From Maribellus maritimus (GTDB taxonomy: Bacteria; Bacteroidota; Bacteroidia; Bacteroidales; Prolixibacteraceae): a DNA stretch of 64,000 nucleotides. The stretch spans positions 1-64,000 of the forward strand of contig NZ_JAIKLE010000014.1 in the NCBI RefSeq assembly GCF_022267315.1. The letters are read 5' to 3'. The notes beneath the pieces are model-generated. The model was given only the letters and a program-made list of their open reading frames with translations, ran no database searches and was not told the DNA's origin. Below are positions 1 through 9,950 of this stretch, piece by piece. Position 1 is the stretch's first letter; the number at the start of each line of letters is the position of its first letter. The translations under genes were made by a program, and so were the position numbers.

Positions 1-1
1 C

Positions 2-427
2 GAAAACATTCAGATGGATAGCTTGGAAGCGTGGAAAGACCTTGGGATTTCCCCTGAAGGAAAGGCATTCTCAGGTTCTGCAACCTATTCTGTTTTTTTC
101 AATTTAGATGAAATAAAACCCGAAACGGATTATTTATTGGATTTAGGAAAGGTAGAAATGATTGCAGTTGTGTCATTAAACGGAAAAGAATTACGAACGC
201 TGTGGTCACCGCCATTTCGTTTGAATATAAATGAAGCAATAAAAGAAGGGAAAAATGACCTTACCGTTGAAGTGACAAGCTCCTGGTTTAACCGTCTTGT
301 TTATGATGCCGGGCAGCCGGAAGAAAACAGAAAGACATGGACGATAAGCGGACCACCGATGGATTCTCCTCTAAGAGAAAGTGGATTAATGGGACCCGTA
401 TCGCTTTCTGTATTCAAACATTTGTAA
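2..427 (+). CDS. GH106-type alpha-L-rhamnosidase, C-terminal fragment (cut by window edge)
   Basis: The reading frame is open to the left edge, so only the last ~140 residues are present. They align along their length with the C-terminal beta-sandwich of the complete GH106 protein at 4877-8122: shared features are a G-(S/T)-A-x-Y strand, FNLDE, a (D)LG(K/E)V strand, the W(S/T)PP(F/Y) turn, NRL and ERKTW/NRKTW, and a closing SGL(M/L)GPV. This domain is an ancillary jelly-roll fold in the family, so catalytic residues lie outside the window. Family assignment rests only on similarity to the neighbour. It is the first visible gene of a co-oriented glycan-degradation cluster. Confidence 0.75.
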   Translation, partial: ENIQMDSLEAWKDLGISPEGKAFSGSATYSVFFNLDEIKPETDYLLDLGKVEMIAVVSLNGKELRTLWSPPFRLNINEAIKEGKNDLTVEVTSSWFNRLVYDAGQPEENRKTWTISGPPMDSPLRESGLMGPVSLSVFKHL

Positions 428-480
428 AAGAGAAGCATCCTTTTTGTATTTGAATCTAAACAACTAAAATCAAATCAATA

Positions 481-2493
481 ATGAAAGTAAAATTATATTG
501 GTATAATCTGGTTCTTGGACTATTTCTGATTTTTTCAGTTTCTTGCTCTAATCAGTCTGAATTTTTTATTTCTCCCGAGGGGAGCGACTTGTATTCCGGG
601 ACAGAAGCAAAGCCGTTTAAAAGTTTGAAAAGGGCACAGGAAGCCGTTCGCATTCAATTAAAAGAAAATCCGGGGAAACAAATTATTATTACCGTTAGAG
701 GCGGAAATTATTCAGTAAAAGAGCCGATAATGTTTACTGCCGAAGATTCGGGAACGGAGGACGCTCCGGTAATATACAAAGCAGCAGATGGAGAAGAACC
801 TGTTTTTACCGGAAGTGTGCAGCTTAAAAAATGGAAACCCCTGGATAATGTTAAAAAGTTGAAAATGTTTTCTCCCGAAATTCAAGTCCGCTTATTTGTT
901 ACCGATTTAATATTGGAAGGGGTGACGGATTTTGGAGATCCCATAAAAATTGGGAAACGGCCGGAATTGTTTTGCAACGGTAAAATTCAAACACTGGCGC
1001 GCTGGCCCAATACGGGTTTTGTAAAAGCCGGAGTGGCCAGAGGAAAAACCGAATTGCCTCCGCACTACATCAAAAATCACGGAAGCAAGGAAGGTGTTTT
1101 TGAATATCTTGGAGACCGGCAAGACCAGTGGGCGGAAGAAAATGACGTGCGACTTGGTGGTTACTGGTTTTGGGACTGGAGTGACGAATTCCAAACAGTA
1201 GATAAGGTTGACGTAGAATCCCATACTTTTTATCTGAAAGAACCTTTTCATCGTTATGGTTATGGTGACAGTCTTCGTTATTTTGGGTTGAATTTATTTT
1301 GTGAAATCGACCAGCCGGGCGAGTGGTATCTCGACAGGCTGGATAACCATTTGTATTGGTGTATGCCTGAAGGTGTTGATCCTAAAAAGGATGAAGTGAC
1401 ACTTTCTGTGTTTAATGCGCCTTATATGGTTGAAATTCGGGATTGTTCAAATTTAAAACTTCAGGGACTGACTTTCCGCGAGGGAAGGGGAAGTGCAATT
1501 TTAGTAAGCGAAGGCAAAAATTGTTTGATTGCTGATTGCCGCGTGGAACGTTTCGGCCAGGACGGAATTCATATCGATGGAGGTTCTAACGATGGAATTT
1601 CCGGTTGCTATTTAAGTACTTTCGGATGTGCCGGAATTAGCATCAAAGGCGGCGATAGGAAAACACTTACTCCTGCCAATCATTTTGTTGAAAATACCAT
1701 TGTCAGCGATTTTTCATTGTTTCATAGAACCTACGAACCGGCGGTTTATGTGGCCGGTTGTGGCATCTCTCTCAGACATAATTGTTTTCAAAATTCATCT
1801 TCATCAGCGATGCGTTTAGAGGGAAATGATATAACCGTTGAGTACAATGAAATCAGTCATGTTGTAAACGAGTCGGATGATCAGGGAGGACTTGATATGT
1901 GGTATAATCCGTCTTACCGTGGAACTGTTGTGCAGTACAATTACTGGCACGACATTAAAGGGGGCACTGTTCACGGTGCTGCCGGTGTTCGTCTCGATGA
2001 TATGATTTCAGGTGTGAAAATTTATGGAAACGTTTTTGAACGCTGCGGTGCACGGCATTTCGGAGGTGTGCAAATTCATGGAGGAAAAGACAATCTGGTC
2101 GAAAACAATCTTTTTTATAATTGTCTGGCTGCTGTTAGCCTTTCTCCCTGGAAAGGAAACCGGTGGGCCGAAGGTTTGGAATCTCCGGTAATCCAAAAGA
2201 AAATGTATAACGATGTGGATATTCGTTCTGAATTGTATCAGCAAAAATACCCTGAATTAAAATCGATTCGGGAGAATCCCAATCAAAATACAATTAAAAA
2301 TAATCTTGTCGTTGATTGCGAGCAGGTGTTGTTAAAAGACGGAGGATTTAATATTGTTGAAAATAATACGGCAATAAATTCAGAAGGAAAATCAGCCACG
2401 GAATTTTGCAAAGCGGATATTTTGAAAGAATATGGATTAGAACCGATTCCTTTTAGCGAGATTGGCCTAAAGAACAATAAGTGGATAAATTGA
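481..2493 (+). CDS. Lipoprotein with right-handed parallel beta-helix (GH141-like candidate)
   Basis: A lipoprotein signal ends at Cys22 (lipobox around SVSC), predicting anchoring to a membrane, probably the outer one. Mature sequence starts with an FFISPEGSD / GT-x-A-KPF-x-SL-x-x-A segment typical of secreted right-handed beta-helix proteins. From about residue 310 to 560 there are successive short turns rich in N, G and I/V (NxxI, GxxI, ENN), the pattern of stacked beta-helix coils. Length (670 residues) and N-terminus resemble GH141 enzymes (fucosidase/xylanase family used in pectin breakdown) and polysaccharide-lyase-like proteins. I cannot place catalytic residues, so activity is inferred from fold and neighbours. 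Start codon follows an A-rich leader. Confidence 0.72.
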   Translation: MKVKLYWYNLVLGLFLIFSVSCSNQSEFFISPEGSDLYSGTEAKPFKSLKRAQEAVRIQLKENPGKQIIITVRGGNYSVKEPIMFTAEDSGTEDAPVIYKAADGEEPVFTGSVQLKKWKPLDNVKKLKMFSPEIQVRLFVTDLILEGVTDFGDPIKIGKRPELFCNGKIQTLARWPNTGFVKAGVARGKTELPPHYIKNHGSKEGVFEYLGDRQDQWAEENDVRLGGYWFWDWSDEFQTVDKVDVESHTFYLKEPFHRYGYGDSLRYFGLNLFCEIDQPGEWYLDRLDNHLYWCMPEGVDPKKDEVTLSVFNAPYMVEIRDCSNLKLQGLTFREGRGSAILVSEGKNCLIADCRVERFGQDGIHIDGGSNDGISGCYLSTFGCAGISIKGGDRKTLTPANHFVENTIVSDFSLFHRTYEPAVYVAGCGISLRHNCFQNSSSSAMRLEGNDITVEYNEISHVVNESDDQGGLDMWYNPSYRGTVVQYNYWHDIKGGTVHGAAGVRLDDMISGVKIYGNVFERCGARHFGGVQIHGGKDNLVENNLFYNCLAAVSLSPWKGNRWAEGLESPVIQKKMYNDVDIRSELYQQKYPELKSIRENPNQNTIKNNLVVDCEQVLLKDGGFNIVENNTAINSEGKSATEFCKADILKEYGLEPIPFSEIGLKNNKWIN

Positions 2494-2521
2494 GAAATTT
2501 TCACGAACAAATTGATTTTAT

Positions 2522-4009
2522 ATGAAAGATATTTCAAAAAGATGTCTCAGACTCGCAGGATTCGGTTTTATATTTATAACTGTTCTTCTTTTTACAAACG
2601 CTTTTGTGTGTAAGGCTCAATCTGTAATTCGAATTGATGCCAGGAGGGAGCTTTTTGTTGATTCGCTTTTGATTGAGAAACTAAATAATGCAACTCTAAA
2701 ATTAAATCATCCGCGAAATGAAGGACAGGTGTTTAATTTTGATAAACCATGGGAAGGAAATTTTAGCGCATATTGTACCATTCTGAAAGATGGCGATTTG
2801 TTCCGGGCTTATTACCGGGGATTGCGGGAAGCTGGTAATGATGGAAAAGATGCTGAAGTAACGTGTTACGCTGAATCACGCGATGGTATTATCTGGGAAA
2901 AATCAAATCTGCACCTTTATGAGATGAAAGGAACCATGGACAACAATGTAATTCTGGCGCATGCTGCTCCCGTAACACATAATTTCAGCCCGTTTATTGA
3001 TTCTAATCCAAATGTAAAACCAGAACAGAAATACAAAGCGCTGGGAGGAACAAAAAAAAACGGATTAATAGCCTATGTTTCAGCAGATGGAATTCACTGG
3101 ATAAAATTGCAGGAAGAGCCGGTTTTTACCAAAGGACTTTTTGACTCACAAAACGTAGCTTTCTGGTCAGAATCAGAACAAAAATATGTCTGCTATTTCC
3201 GTATTTGGTCGGGCGAAGGTTATAAGGGATTTCGAAGTGTCGGGCGAACCACTTCTGACGATTTTATCCACTGGACAGAGCCCGAGGCAATGACTTTCGG
3301 AGATACGCCAATGGAGCATTTATACACGCAGCAGACCAGTCCGTATTACCGTGCGCCGCATATTTATTTGGCAATCGGTGCACGTTTTATGCCCAACAGG
3401 CAGGTGCTAACCGAGGAGCAGGCACTTGCCCTGGAAGTTAACCCGGATTATTTTAAAGATTGTTCCGACGCTTTTTTTATGACCAGTCGAGGCGGGAATA
3501 AATACGACCGCACATTTATGGAATCGTTTATCCGTCCGGGAATTGGTTTGCAGAATTGGGTTTCACGATCCAATTATCCGGCGTTGAATGTGGTGCAAAC
3601 CAGCCCAACAGAAATCTCGGTTTATGTAAACGAAAATTATGCACAACCGACTGCTTTTTTGAATCGTTATTCTTTGCGTATTGATGGATTTGTTTCGCTT
3701 GCTGCAGGGTATGGTGGAGGTGAATTGCAAACAAAACCTTTTATTTTTCAAGGAAAGGAATTGGAAATTAATTATTCCACTTCGGCAGCGGGAGGAATTA
3801 AAATAGAAATTCAGAATGAAGATGGAGAGCCTGTTCCTGGTTTTACAATAAATGATTGCCAGGAAATAATTGGCAACGAGATTAGCAGAATTGTGACCTG
3901 GAATGGAAAAACTGATGTTGGAAGTCTTGCCGGAAAGCCGGTACGTTTGTATATTTATTTAAAAGATGCTGATTTGTTTTCTTTTAAATTCACTAGCAAG
4001 GAAAATTAG
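2522..4009 (+). CDS. Secreted five-bladed beta-propeller hydrolase-like protein (GH32/43/68 fold)
   Basis: A 495-residue exported protein with an N-terminal hydrophobic segment at about residues 11-32. The body has repeated blade-like units: DGDLFRAYYRG, YAESRDGIIWEKS, YVSADGIHWIKL, YVCYFRIW and DDFIHWTEP. The S-x-DG-x-x-W motifs recur at blade ends as in GH32/GH43-type five-bladed propellers. The last ~110 residues look like a beta-sandwich, with an aromatic- and glycine-rich stretch. No diagnostic WxNDPNG or catalytic triad was recognised, so the exact GH family is open. It lies 28 nt after the beta-helix gene and 6 nt before the deacetylase, which argues for co-transcription. Confidence 0.65.
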   Translation: MKDISKRCLRLAGFGFIFITVLLFTNAFVCKAQSVIRIDARRELFVDSLLIEKLNNATLKLNHPRNEGQVFNFDKPWEGNFSAYCTILKDGDLFRAYYRGLREAGNDGKDAEVTCYAESRDGIIWEKSNLHLYEMKGTMDNNVILAHAAPVTHNFSPFIDSNPNVKPEQKYKALGGTKKNGLIAYVSADGIHWIKLQEEPVFTKGLFDSQNVAFWSESEQKYVCYFRIWSGEGYKGFRSVGRTTSDDFIHWTEPEAMTFGDTPMEHLYTQQTSPYYRAPHIYLAIGARFMPNRQVLTEEQALALEVNPDYFKDCSDAFFMTSRGGNKYDRTFMESFIRPGIGLQNWVSRSNYPALNVVQTSPTEISVYVNENYAQPTAFLNRYSLRIDGFVSLAAGYGGGELQTKPFIFQGKELEINYSTSAAGGIKIEIQNEDGEPVPGFTINDCQEIIGNEISRIVTWNGKTDVGSLAGKPVRLYIYLKDADLFSFKFTSKEN

Positions 4010-4015
4010 AATCAA

Positions 4016-4801
4016 ATGAAAAACATATTCTTTTTATTCGCGATTGCAACTTCTTTTACAATAAAAGGACAGGTTCAAAAACAAAACCTTCCCGACAAAA
4101 TTGTGTTTTTAACATTCGATGATGCTGTGGTCAGCCAGTACAATTTTGTTGCGCCCTTACTAAAAAAACACGGATTTGGTGCTACGTTTTATATATGCGA
4201 ATTTCCACCCAATTTTGGCGATACTACAAAATATATGGATTGGCAAATGATTAAAAAACTGGATGATATGGGATTTGAAATTGCAAACCACACGCGCACT
4301 CATCCTGCTGTTGCAAAATTGTCGAAAGAAGAGTTACTAAAAGAACTGAATTACATAGAAGACAAGTGTGAGGAGTTGGGTATTAATAAGCCCGAAACTT
4401 TTGCCTACCCCGGATACAGCTTAAGCCAATCAGTAATGGATGTGTTATCAGAAAAAGGTTACCTTTTTGCTCGTGCTGGTGGCAGCCGTGTATATAAACC
4501 GGAATCGGATTATCCTTTGCTGGTGCCGAGTTGGGCAATGAATGCTGAAAATAAAACGCAAATAATGGAGGCTTTGAAACAGGCAGGAGAAGGTAAAATT
4601 GTTGTGTTAACCATTCATGGAGTGCCCGATATAGAACATCCGTGGGTGAATACACCTCCTGAATTGTTTGAACAATATGTCAATTATCTTGCTGAAAATG
4701 ATTTTACAGTAGTTGCTTTGCGCGATTTGGGAAAATATATTGATGTTGAAAATGCAATGAAAAAATTAATAGCTGATTTAACAAAACCGCTGAAAAATTA
4801 A
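4016..4801 (+). CDS. Secreted polysaccharide deacetylase (CE4 / NodB homology domain)
   Basis: Signal peptide at residues 1-19, then a compact NodB-type barrel. Motif 1 is TFDD (D35-D36), the catalytic base/metal Asp pair. Motif 2 is NHTRTHP with H92 and H96 as the metal-binding histidines. Later motifs include TFAYPGYS and a C-terminal LTIHGVPD segment supplying the active-site His. Family members remove acetyl groups from sugar N- or O-acetyl esters using a divalent metal. In this cluster the likely role is to strip acetyl groups so the glycosidases can act (inference). The gene starts 6 nt after the preceding stop. Confidence 0.83.
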   Translation: MKNIFFLFAIATSFTIKGQVQKQNLPDKIVFLTFDDAVVSQYNFVAPLLKKHGFGATFYICEFPPNFGDTTKYMDWQMIKKLDDMGFEIANHTRTHPAVAKLSKEELLKELNYIEDKCEELGINKPETFAYPGYSLSQSVMDVLSEKGYLFARAGGSRVYKPESDYPLLVPSWAMNAENKTQIMEALKQAGEGKIVVLTIHGVPDIEHPWVNTPPELFEQYVNYLAENDFTVVALRDLGKYIDVENAMKKLIADLTKPLKN

Positions 4802-4876
4802 GTTGAGCATTCTGTCAAAATTGGATTTTATGAAAAAAACAGAACAACCAAAAATTGGAACCAAAAGCTAAACCTA

Positions 4877-7800
4877 ATGAAAAAGAATTATTATCCGCTT
4901 TGTATTTTTATATTACTGGTAGTCTATTTTGTTTCCTGTTCAATTGATAAAAAGAATATCTCAGCTGGGGCATTGGAACAGAGTTTTGTAAGCCCACCTG
5001 ATTCGGTTCGTATCGGTGTTTACTGGTACTGGATTTCTGACCACATTTCAGAAGAGGGTGTGGTGAAAGATTTACAGGCGATGAAAAACGCTGGAATTAC
5101 CCGGGCTTTTATCGGGAATATCGGTTTAGATGAAATGCCAGCCGGGAAAGTAAAAATGTTTAGCGATGAGTGGTGGAAAATTTTGCACACAACATTAAAA
5201 ACAGCAACAGAATTGGGGATTGATATCGGTATCTTTAATTCGCCCGGTTGGAGCCAGAGTGGCGGTCCGTGGGTAAAACCGGAAGAAGCTATGCGTTACC
5301 TTGCCAGTTCTGAACTTTGGGTAAGTGGGCCCGGAAAAATAAATCAAAAGTTAAAACAGCCCACCGATTTTTTTCAGGATGTAAAAACCGTTGCCTGGCC
5401 AGTTCCCAAAGAGAATCAATTGATATTACAAAATTCAAATGCGGAGATTTTTTCTAATCCGAAAATCTCAAACATAAAAAGCGTATTGGACGAGGATGAT
5501 GGAACAGGTATTGAGTTTCCGCGAGGTGAAACTTTTTTTGTAGATATAAACAGCAAAGAATCTTTTACAGCACGCAGCCTTTCTGTTCAAACAACGAAAA
5601 CGCCATTTAAAGCAAATGCCGCTTTTCAGGTTCAAAATGGGGAAGGAATATTTCAAACAATTTCAGAATTCGAGATTGACCGTTCAAATCCTGAATTGCA
5701 TGTTGGTTTTAAACCCTATGCGCCGGTGGTAATTTCTTTCTCCGAGATAACGGCCAGAAATTTCAGGTTGATAATAAAAAATTACATTGAAAACAGCGGG
5801 GTAGCAGAAATTGTTGTCTCTTCATCGCCGCGGGTAGAACGTTATGCAGAGAAAACGCTGGCTAAGATGTTTCAAACACCGTTGCCCTACTGGGAGGAAT
5901 ATCAGTGGGGAAAACAAGCTGAACCTGTTGATAAATCAACAGTTATTGACGCTTCAAAAGTGGTTGATATTTCAGAATTTCTGGCAGAAGACGGAACGTT
6001 AACCTGGGATGTGCCGGAAGGTGATTGGGTAATTTTGCGCACTGGAATGACTCCAACAGGAGTGAAAAACAGTCCTGCCTCACCTGAGGCGACAGGTTTG
6101 GAAATTGACAAAATGAGTAAAGAGCATATAAAAAAACACTTTGACAGTTTTATTGGCGAAATTTTAAAACGTATTCCCGAAGCCGACAGAAAATGTTTTA
6201 AAGAGGTAGTTCAGGACAGCTACGAAATGGGCGGACAAAATTTTACCGATGATTTTATGAATGAATTCCAGGAACGGTACAATTATGATCCGCTTCCGTT
6301 TTTGCTTGTTTATAACGGTTTTGTGGTTGAAAGTCAATTGGCATCCGACCGTTTTTTGTGGGATATGCGCCGCATGGTAGCCGATAAAGTAGCTTACGAT
6401 TACGTTGGTGGTTTACGGGATGCATGTCATGAATACGGATTAAAAACCTGGCTTGAAAATTATGGTCACTGGGGTTTTCCGGGCGAGTTTTTGATGTATG
6501 GCGGGCAATCGGATGGAATTGGAGGCGAGTTCTGGAGTGAAGGCGATTTGGGAAATATAGAAAACCGTGCAGCAACTTCCTGCGGACATATTTATGGAAA
6601 AATAAAAATTTCAGCGGAATCAAATACTTGCGGAGGGCCGGCTTTTAGTCGTTACCCTGCAATGTTTAAACAGCGCGGCGACCGTTTTTTTGCTGAAGGA
6701 ATTAACAATACAATTTTACATGTTTATGTTTCTCAACCTTACGAAGACAAAAATCCGGGGGTGAATGCTTGGTTTGGCAACGAATTCAACCGAAAGAACA
6801 CCTGGTTTTCGCAAATGGATGTTTACACGGACTATTTAAAACGAATCAACTTTATGCTTCAGCAGGGACTAAACATGGCTGATGCTGCTTATTTTATTGG
6901 GGAAGATACACCCAAAATGACTGGAATTGCCGATCCGGAACTTCCGGTTGGATATCAGTTTGATTATATAAATGCGGAGGTTATTGAAAAATACATGACA
7001 GTTGAAAATGGTTTGCTCACTCTTCCGCACGGAACACAGTACCGCATTTTGGTTCTTCCAAAATTGGAAACGATGCGCCCAGAGTTGCTGCAAAAAATAA
7101 AACAACTGGTTACTGATGGTGCTATTGTTTTGGGACCGGCTCCAAACCGTTCACCCAGTCTTCAAAATCAACCGGAAGCCGACGAACAGGTAAAACAAAT
7201 GGCTGAAGAATTATGGGGAGATGTTGACGGAAAAAAAGTTAAAGCGCATTCTTTTGGAAAGGGAATGATTTTAAATGGACTGACAATGGAAGAAGCACTT
7301 GATATTATTCGCTGCATCCCCGACTGCAAACTGCCTCAGGATAAAAGTATTCACTTTGGACATCGTAAACTGGAAAATGTAGATATCTACTTTGTCTCGA
7401 ACCAAACAGCAGAAATCCAGACCTTTTCGCCTGAATTCAGAGTAATTAAAAAACAACCGGAATTGTGGAACGCCACTGATGGAAAAGTTCGCAATCTTCC
7501 TGTATTTGAGCAAACCGAAAATGGAATAGAAGTACCGCTGAAATTGGCTCCTTATGAAAGTGTGTTTATTGTTTTCAGAGGAAAAGCTACAAAAGTCGCT
7601 GAAACTGACTTGCGGGCTAACTTCCCTGAATCCGAAGTTTTAGTTAAGTTGAATGGTCCTTGGTCAGTTCTGTTTGATGCTTCTATGCGAGGCCCGGAGA
7701 AGCCCGTTGTTTTTAATTCGCTGCAGGATTGGACTTCTTCATCAGACGAAAAAATAAAATATTATTCGGGAACCGCAGTTTATACCAGCAAATTTAATTT

Positions 7801-8122
7801 AGATGAATTGCCAGCCAACGAGCAGTTTTTTATTGATTTAGGGGAAGTATCGGCAATGGCAAAAGTTACAGTAAACGACATTTATGTTGGAGGAGTGTGG
7901 ACTCCGCCGTATCAGATCAATATTTCAAAAGCAATAAAAGCCGGAGAGAATGAAGTAAAGATTGAGGTTGTAAATACCTGGGTAAACCGTCTGATTGGCG
8001 ACCAGAATTTGCCGGAAAATGAAAGAAAAACCTGGTGCTTGGTAAATCCATACAAAGCAGATAGTCAATTACAGTCATCCGGTTTGTTGGGGCCGGTTAT
8101 CGTTTCAAGTATCAAATATTAG
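4877..8122 (+). CDS. GH106 alpha-L-rhamnosidase, lipoprotein
   Basis: Full-length (1081 residues) GH106-type enzyme. Lipobox Cys21 predicts surface or periplasmic anchoring. The catalytic barrel opens with VYWYWISDHISEEGV (about 48-62), followed by NSPGWSQSGGPW (121-132). Mid-protein signatures include the VPEGDWVILRTG segment, NYGHWGFPGEF and ISAESNT, with acidic residues where the family carries its catalytic carboxylates. A C-terminal beta-sandwich at about 930-1081 matches the fragment at the left window edge. The family hydrolyses terminal alpha-L-rhamnose in pectic rhamnogalacturonans by inversion. The ATG follows a 75-nt gap, the first substantial space since the beta-helix gene. Confidence 0.92.
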   Translation: MKKNYYPLCIFILLVVYFVSCSIDKKNISAGALEQSFVSPPDSVRIGVYWYWISDHISEEGVVKDLQAMKNAGITRAFIGNIGLDEMPAGKVKMFSDEWWKILHTTLKTATELGIDIGIFNSPGWSQSGGPWVKPEEAMRYLASSELWVSGPGKINQKLKQPTDFFQDVKTVAWPVPKENQLILQNSNAEIFSNPKISNIKSVLDEDDGTGIEFPRGETFFVDINSKESFTARSLSVQTTKTPFKANAAFQVQNGEGIFQTISEFEIDRSNPELHVGFKPYAPVVISFSEITARNFRLIIKNYIENSGVAEIVVSSSPRVERYAEKTLAKMFQTPLPYWEEYQWGKQAEPVDKSTVIDASKVVDISEFLAEDGTLTWDVPEGDWVILRTGMTPTGVKNSPASPEATGLEIDKMSKEHIKKHFDSFIGEILKRIPEADRKCFKEVVQDSYEMGGQNFTDDFMNEFQERYNYDPLPFLLVYNGFVVESQLASDRFLWDMRRMVADKVAYDYVGGLRDACHEYGLKTWLENYGHWGFPGEFLMYGGQSDGIGGEFWSEGDLGNIENRAATSCGHIYGKIKISAESNTCGGPAFSRYPAMFKQRGDRFFAEGINNTILHVYVSQPYEDKNPGVNAWFGNEFNRKNTWFSQMDVYTDYLKRINFMLQQGLNMADAAYFIGEDTPKMTGIADPELPVGYQFDYINAEVIEKYMTVENGLLTLPHGTQYRILVLPKLETMRPELLQKIKQLVTDGAIVLGPAPNRSPSLQNQPEADEQVKQMAEELWGDVDGKKVKAHSFGKGMILNGLTMEEALDIIRCIPDCKLPQDKSIHFGHRKLENVDIYFVSNQTAEIQTFSPEFRVIKKQPELWNATDGKVRNLPVFEQTENGIEVPLKLAPYESVFIVFRGKATKVAETDLRANFPESEVLVKLNGPWSVLFDASMRGPEKPVVFNSLQDWTSSSDEKIKYYSGTAVYTSKFNLDELPANEQFFIDLGEVSAMAKVTVNDIYVGGVWTPPYQINISKAIKAGENEVKIEVVNTWVNRLIGDQNLPENERKTWCLVNPYKADSQLQSSGLLGPVIVSSIKY

Positions 8123-8133
8123 ATAATATTAAA

Positions 8134-9942
8134 ATGAAGCGAAATATAAAAATTGCTAACTTTAATTCTTTATGTGTCGTTTTTTGTTTCCTGATGGTTT
8201 TATTTTCAGGATGTACAAAAAATAAGACCGAAGATTATTTCCCTGACAGATTTGTTCCGCAACCTTTAGCCGGAACGGATGAATTGGGACGAATTTTGCC
8301 ATTGAACGATGATGTTGGAAATCCAAAACCAAACCGGCAGGTGGGGATTTTCTATTTTTTGTGGCAGGGGGATGGTACTGCTGAGATACATTGGGATTTG
8401 AGTGAGATTATCCCAAATCATCCCGAGGTATTGGAAGACTATGATAATCCTAAATGGGGGTTGCCGGTTTATCACAAAGGAGGGAAAGTTGGCATGTATT
8501 TCTGGGGGAAGCCTATTTACGGTTATTACCGAGGTGATGATTATTGGGTGCACCTGCGAAGTATGCAGCTTTTAACCGATGCCGGTGTCGATTTTGTTGT
8601 AATTGACGCCACTAACGGCCCAATTTATCCGGCTCAGTCGGAAGCTTTAATGAGAGCGATGGACACAATCAGGGAGCAGGGAAAAGATCCTCCCAAAATT
8701 GTTTATTATACCAATACGAAGTCGGGTGAGACAATGCAGAAGATTTACGATACTTACTATAAGCCAGAAGCTCTGTATTACCATCCTGATTGCTGGTATT
8801 ATCTCGATGGAAAGCCTTTAATTATTGGAATTTCAGCGGAAGCTGCCGAGCATAGTTATCAGAATTTTTTCACCTTCCGAGAGTCGCAGTGGCCTAACGA
8901 AAGCCAAAAAGTGAACGGTTGGCCATGGATTTCTTTTACTCGTCCGCAAAAAGTGCATTACAACAAAAATGGAGAAGCAGAGATTATGAATGTTTCTGTG
9001 TGCCAGCATCCAAATCCCGGAGCAGGTATGGGAGGTTCAGCATTTTATGGAAATATGGATAATTGGGGTCGGAGTTATCAAAACGGTTCGCATGGAAATC
9101 CTGAAACCGATATTTTTTATGGTTATAATTTTCAGGAACAATGGGATTACGCATTAAAACAGAATGTTCCTTTTATTTTCATAACAGGTTGGAATGAATG
9201 GGTTGCCGGCAGATGGGACAGTAAAGATGGAAATCCCGAACACTCGTGGTTTTGCGATCAGGCCAGCCCCGAATATAGTCGCGATATTGAACCAACGCGA
9301 ACAGCAGGTTTAAACGACAACTATTACATGCAGATGGTGGCGAATATCCGTCGTTATAAAGGGATGGCTCCGCTTCCCAATGTCAGCAAACAAAAAACAA
9401 TAAAATCGTTCGACGACTGGGAGAATGTATTTCCTGTTTACAACGATTATATTAGCGATACACAGGCGCGTAGTCATCCGGGGGCAGAATCAAATCCTAA
9501 AAAAAATTATATCAATAAAACCGGACGCAATGATTTTCAGCGAATGAAGGTGACCAATGATAAAAGAAACATTTTCTTTTTTGTGCAAACTGGGGAAGAT
9601 ATAACAGCAAAAAGTGGCAGCAACTGGATGAACTTGTATATTGATTGCGACAGAAAGGCCAATACCGGATGGTTTGGCTATGATTATAGAATAACCAATG
9701 GAAATCAGTTGCAGGAATATAAAAATAAGCAATGGAAAACAATTGCAGAGCTTATATCTCAAATAGGAAAAGATAAATTGATGTATACAATCCCTCTTAA
9801 AGAATTAGGAATCACAAACAAGCCTAATCTGGAATTTAAATGGTCTGATAATATGCAGAATAATACTGATCCGCTTGATTGGTATGTTAATGGAGATGTT
9901 GCTCCCGGAGGACGTTTTAATTTTATTTATACCAGAAAATAG
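8134..9942 (+). CDS. Lipoprotein with GH71/GH99-like TIM barrel and C-terminal CBM9-like domain
   Basis: A lipobox near residue 28 (FSGC) marks a lipoprotein. Residues ~70-430 begin with a VGIFYFLWQGDG strand and contain a DAGVDFVVIDATNG strand, a WYYLDGKPLIIG segment and a late FITGWNEWVAG. The last closely matches the GWNEW motif seen in the WbsX/GH99-like protein at 10978. This layout is typical of GH71/GH99-type (beta/alpha)8 proteins. From about residue 440 the sequence changes to a beta-rich module (FFFVQT, WMNLYIDCD, GYDYRI) resembling family 9 carbohydrate-binding modules. No characterised relative is recognised, so substrate is unknown. It sits 11 nt after the GH106 gene. Confidence 0.68.
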   Translation: MKRNIKIANFNSLCVVFCFLMVLFSGCTKNKTEDYFPDRFVPQPLAGTDELGRILPLNDDVGNPKPNRQVGIFYFLWQGDGTAEIHWDLSEIIPNHPEVLEDYDNPKWGLPVYHKGGKVGMYFWGKPIYGYYRGDDYWVHLRSMQLLTDAGVDFVVIDATNGPIYPAQSEALMRAMDTIREQGKDPPKIVYYTNTKSGETMQKIYDTYYKPEALYYHPDCWYYLDGKPLIIGISAEAAEHSYQNFFTFRESQWPNESQKVNGWPWISFTRPQKVHYNKNGEAEIMNVSVCQHPNPGAGMGGSAFYGNMDNWGRSYQNGSHGNPETDIFYGYNFQEQWDYALKQNVPFIFITGWNEWVAGRWDSKDGNPEHSWFCDQASPEYSRDIEPTRTAGLNDNYYMQMVANIRRYKGMAPLPNVSKQKTIKSFDDWENVFPVYNDYISDTQARSHPGAESNPKKNYINKTGRNDFQRMKVTNDKRNIFFFVQTGEDITAKSGSNWMNLYIDCDRKANTGWFGYDYRITNGNQLQEYKNKQWKTIAELISQIGKDKLMYTIPLKELGITNKPNLEFKWSDNMQNNTDPLDWYVNGDVAPGGRFNFIYTRK

Positions 9943-9950
9943 TGTTTAAT

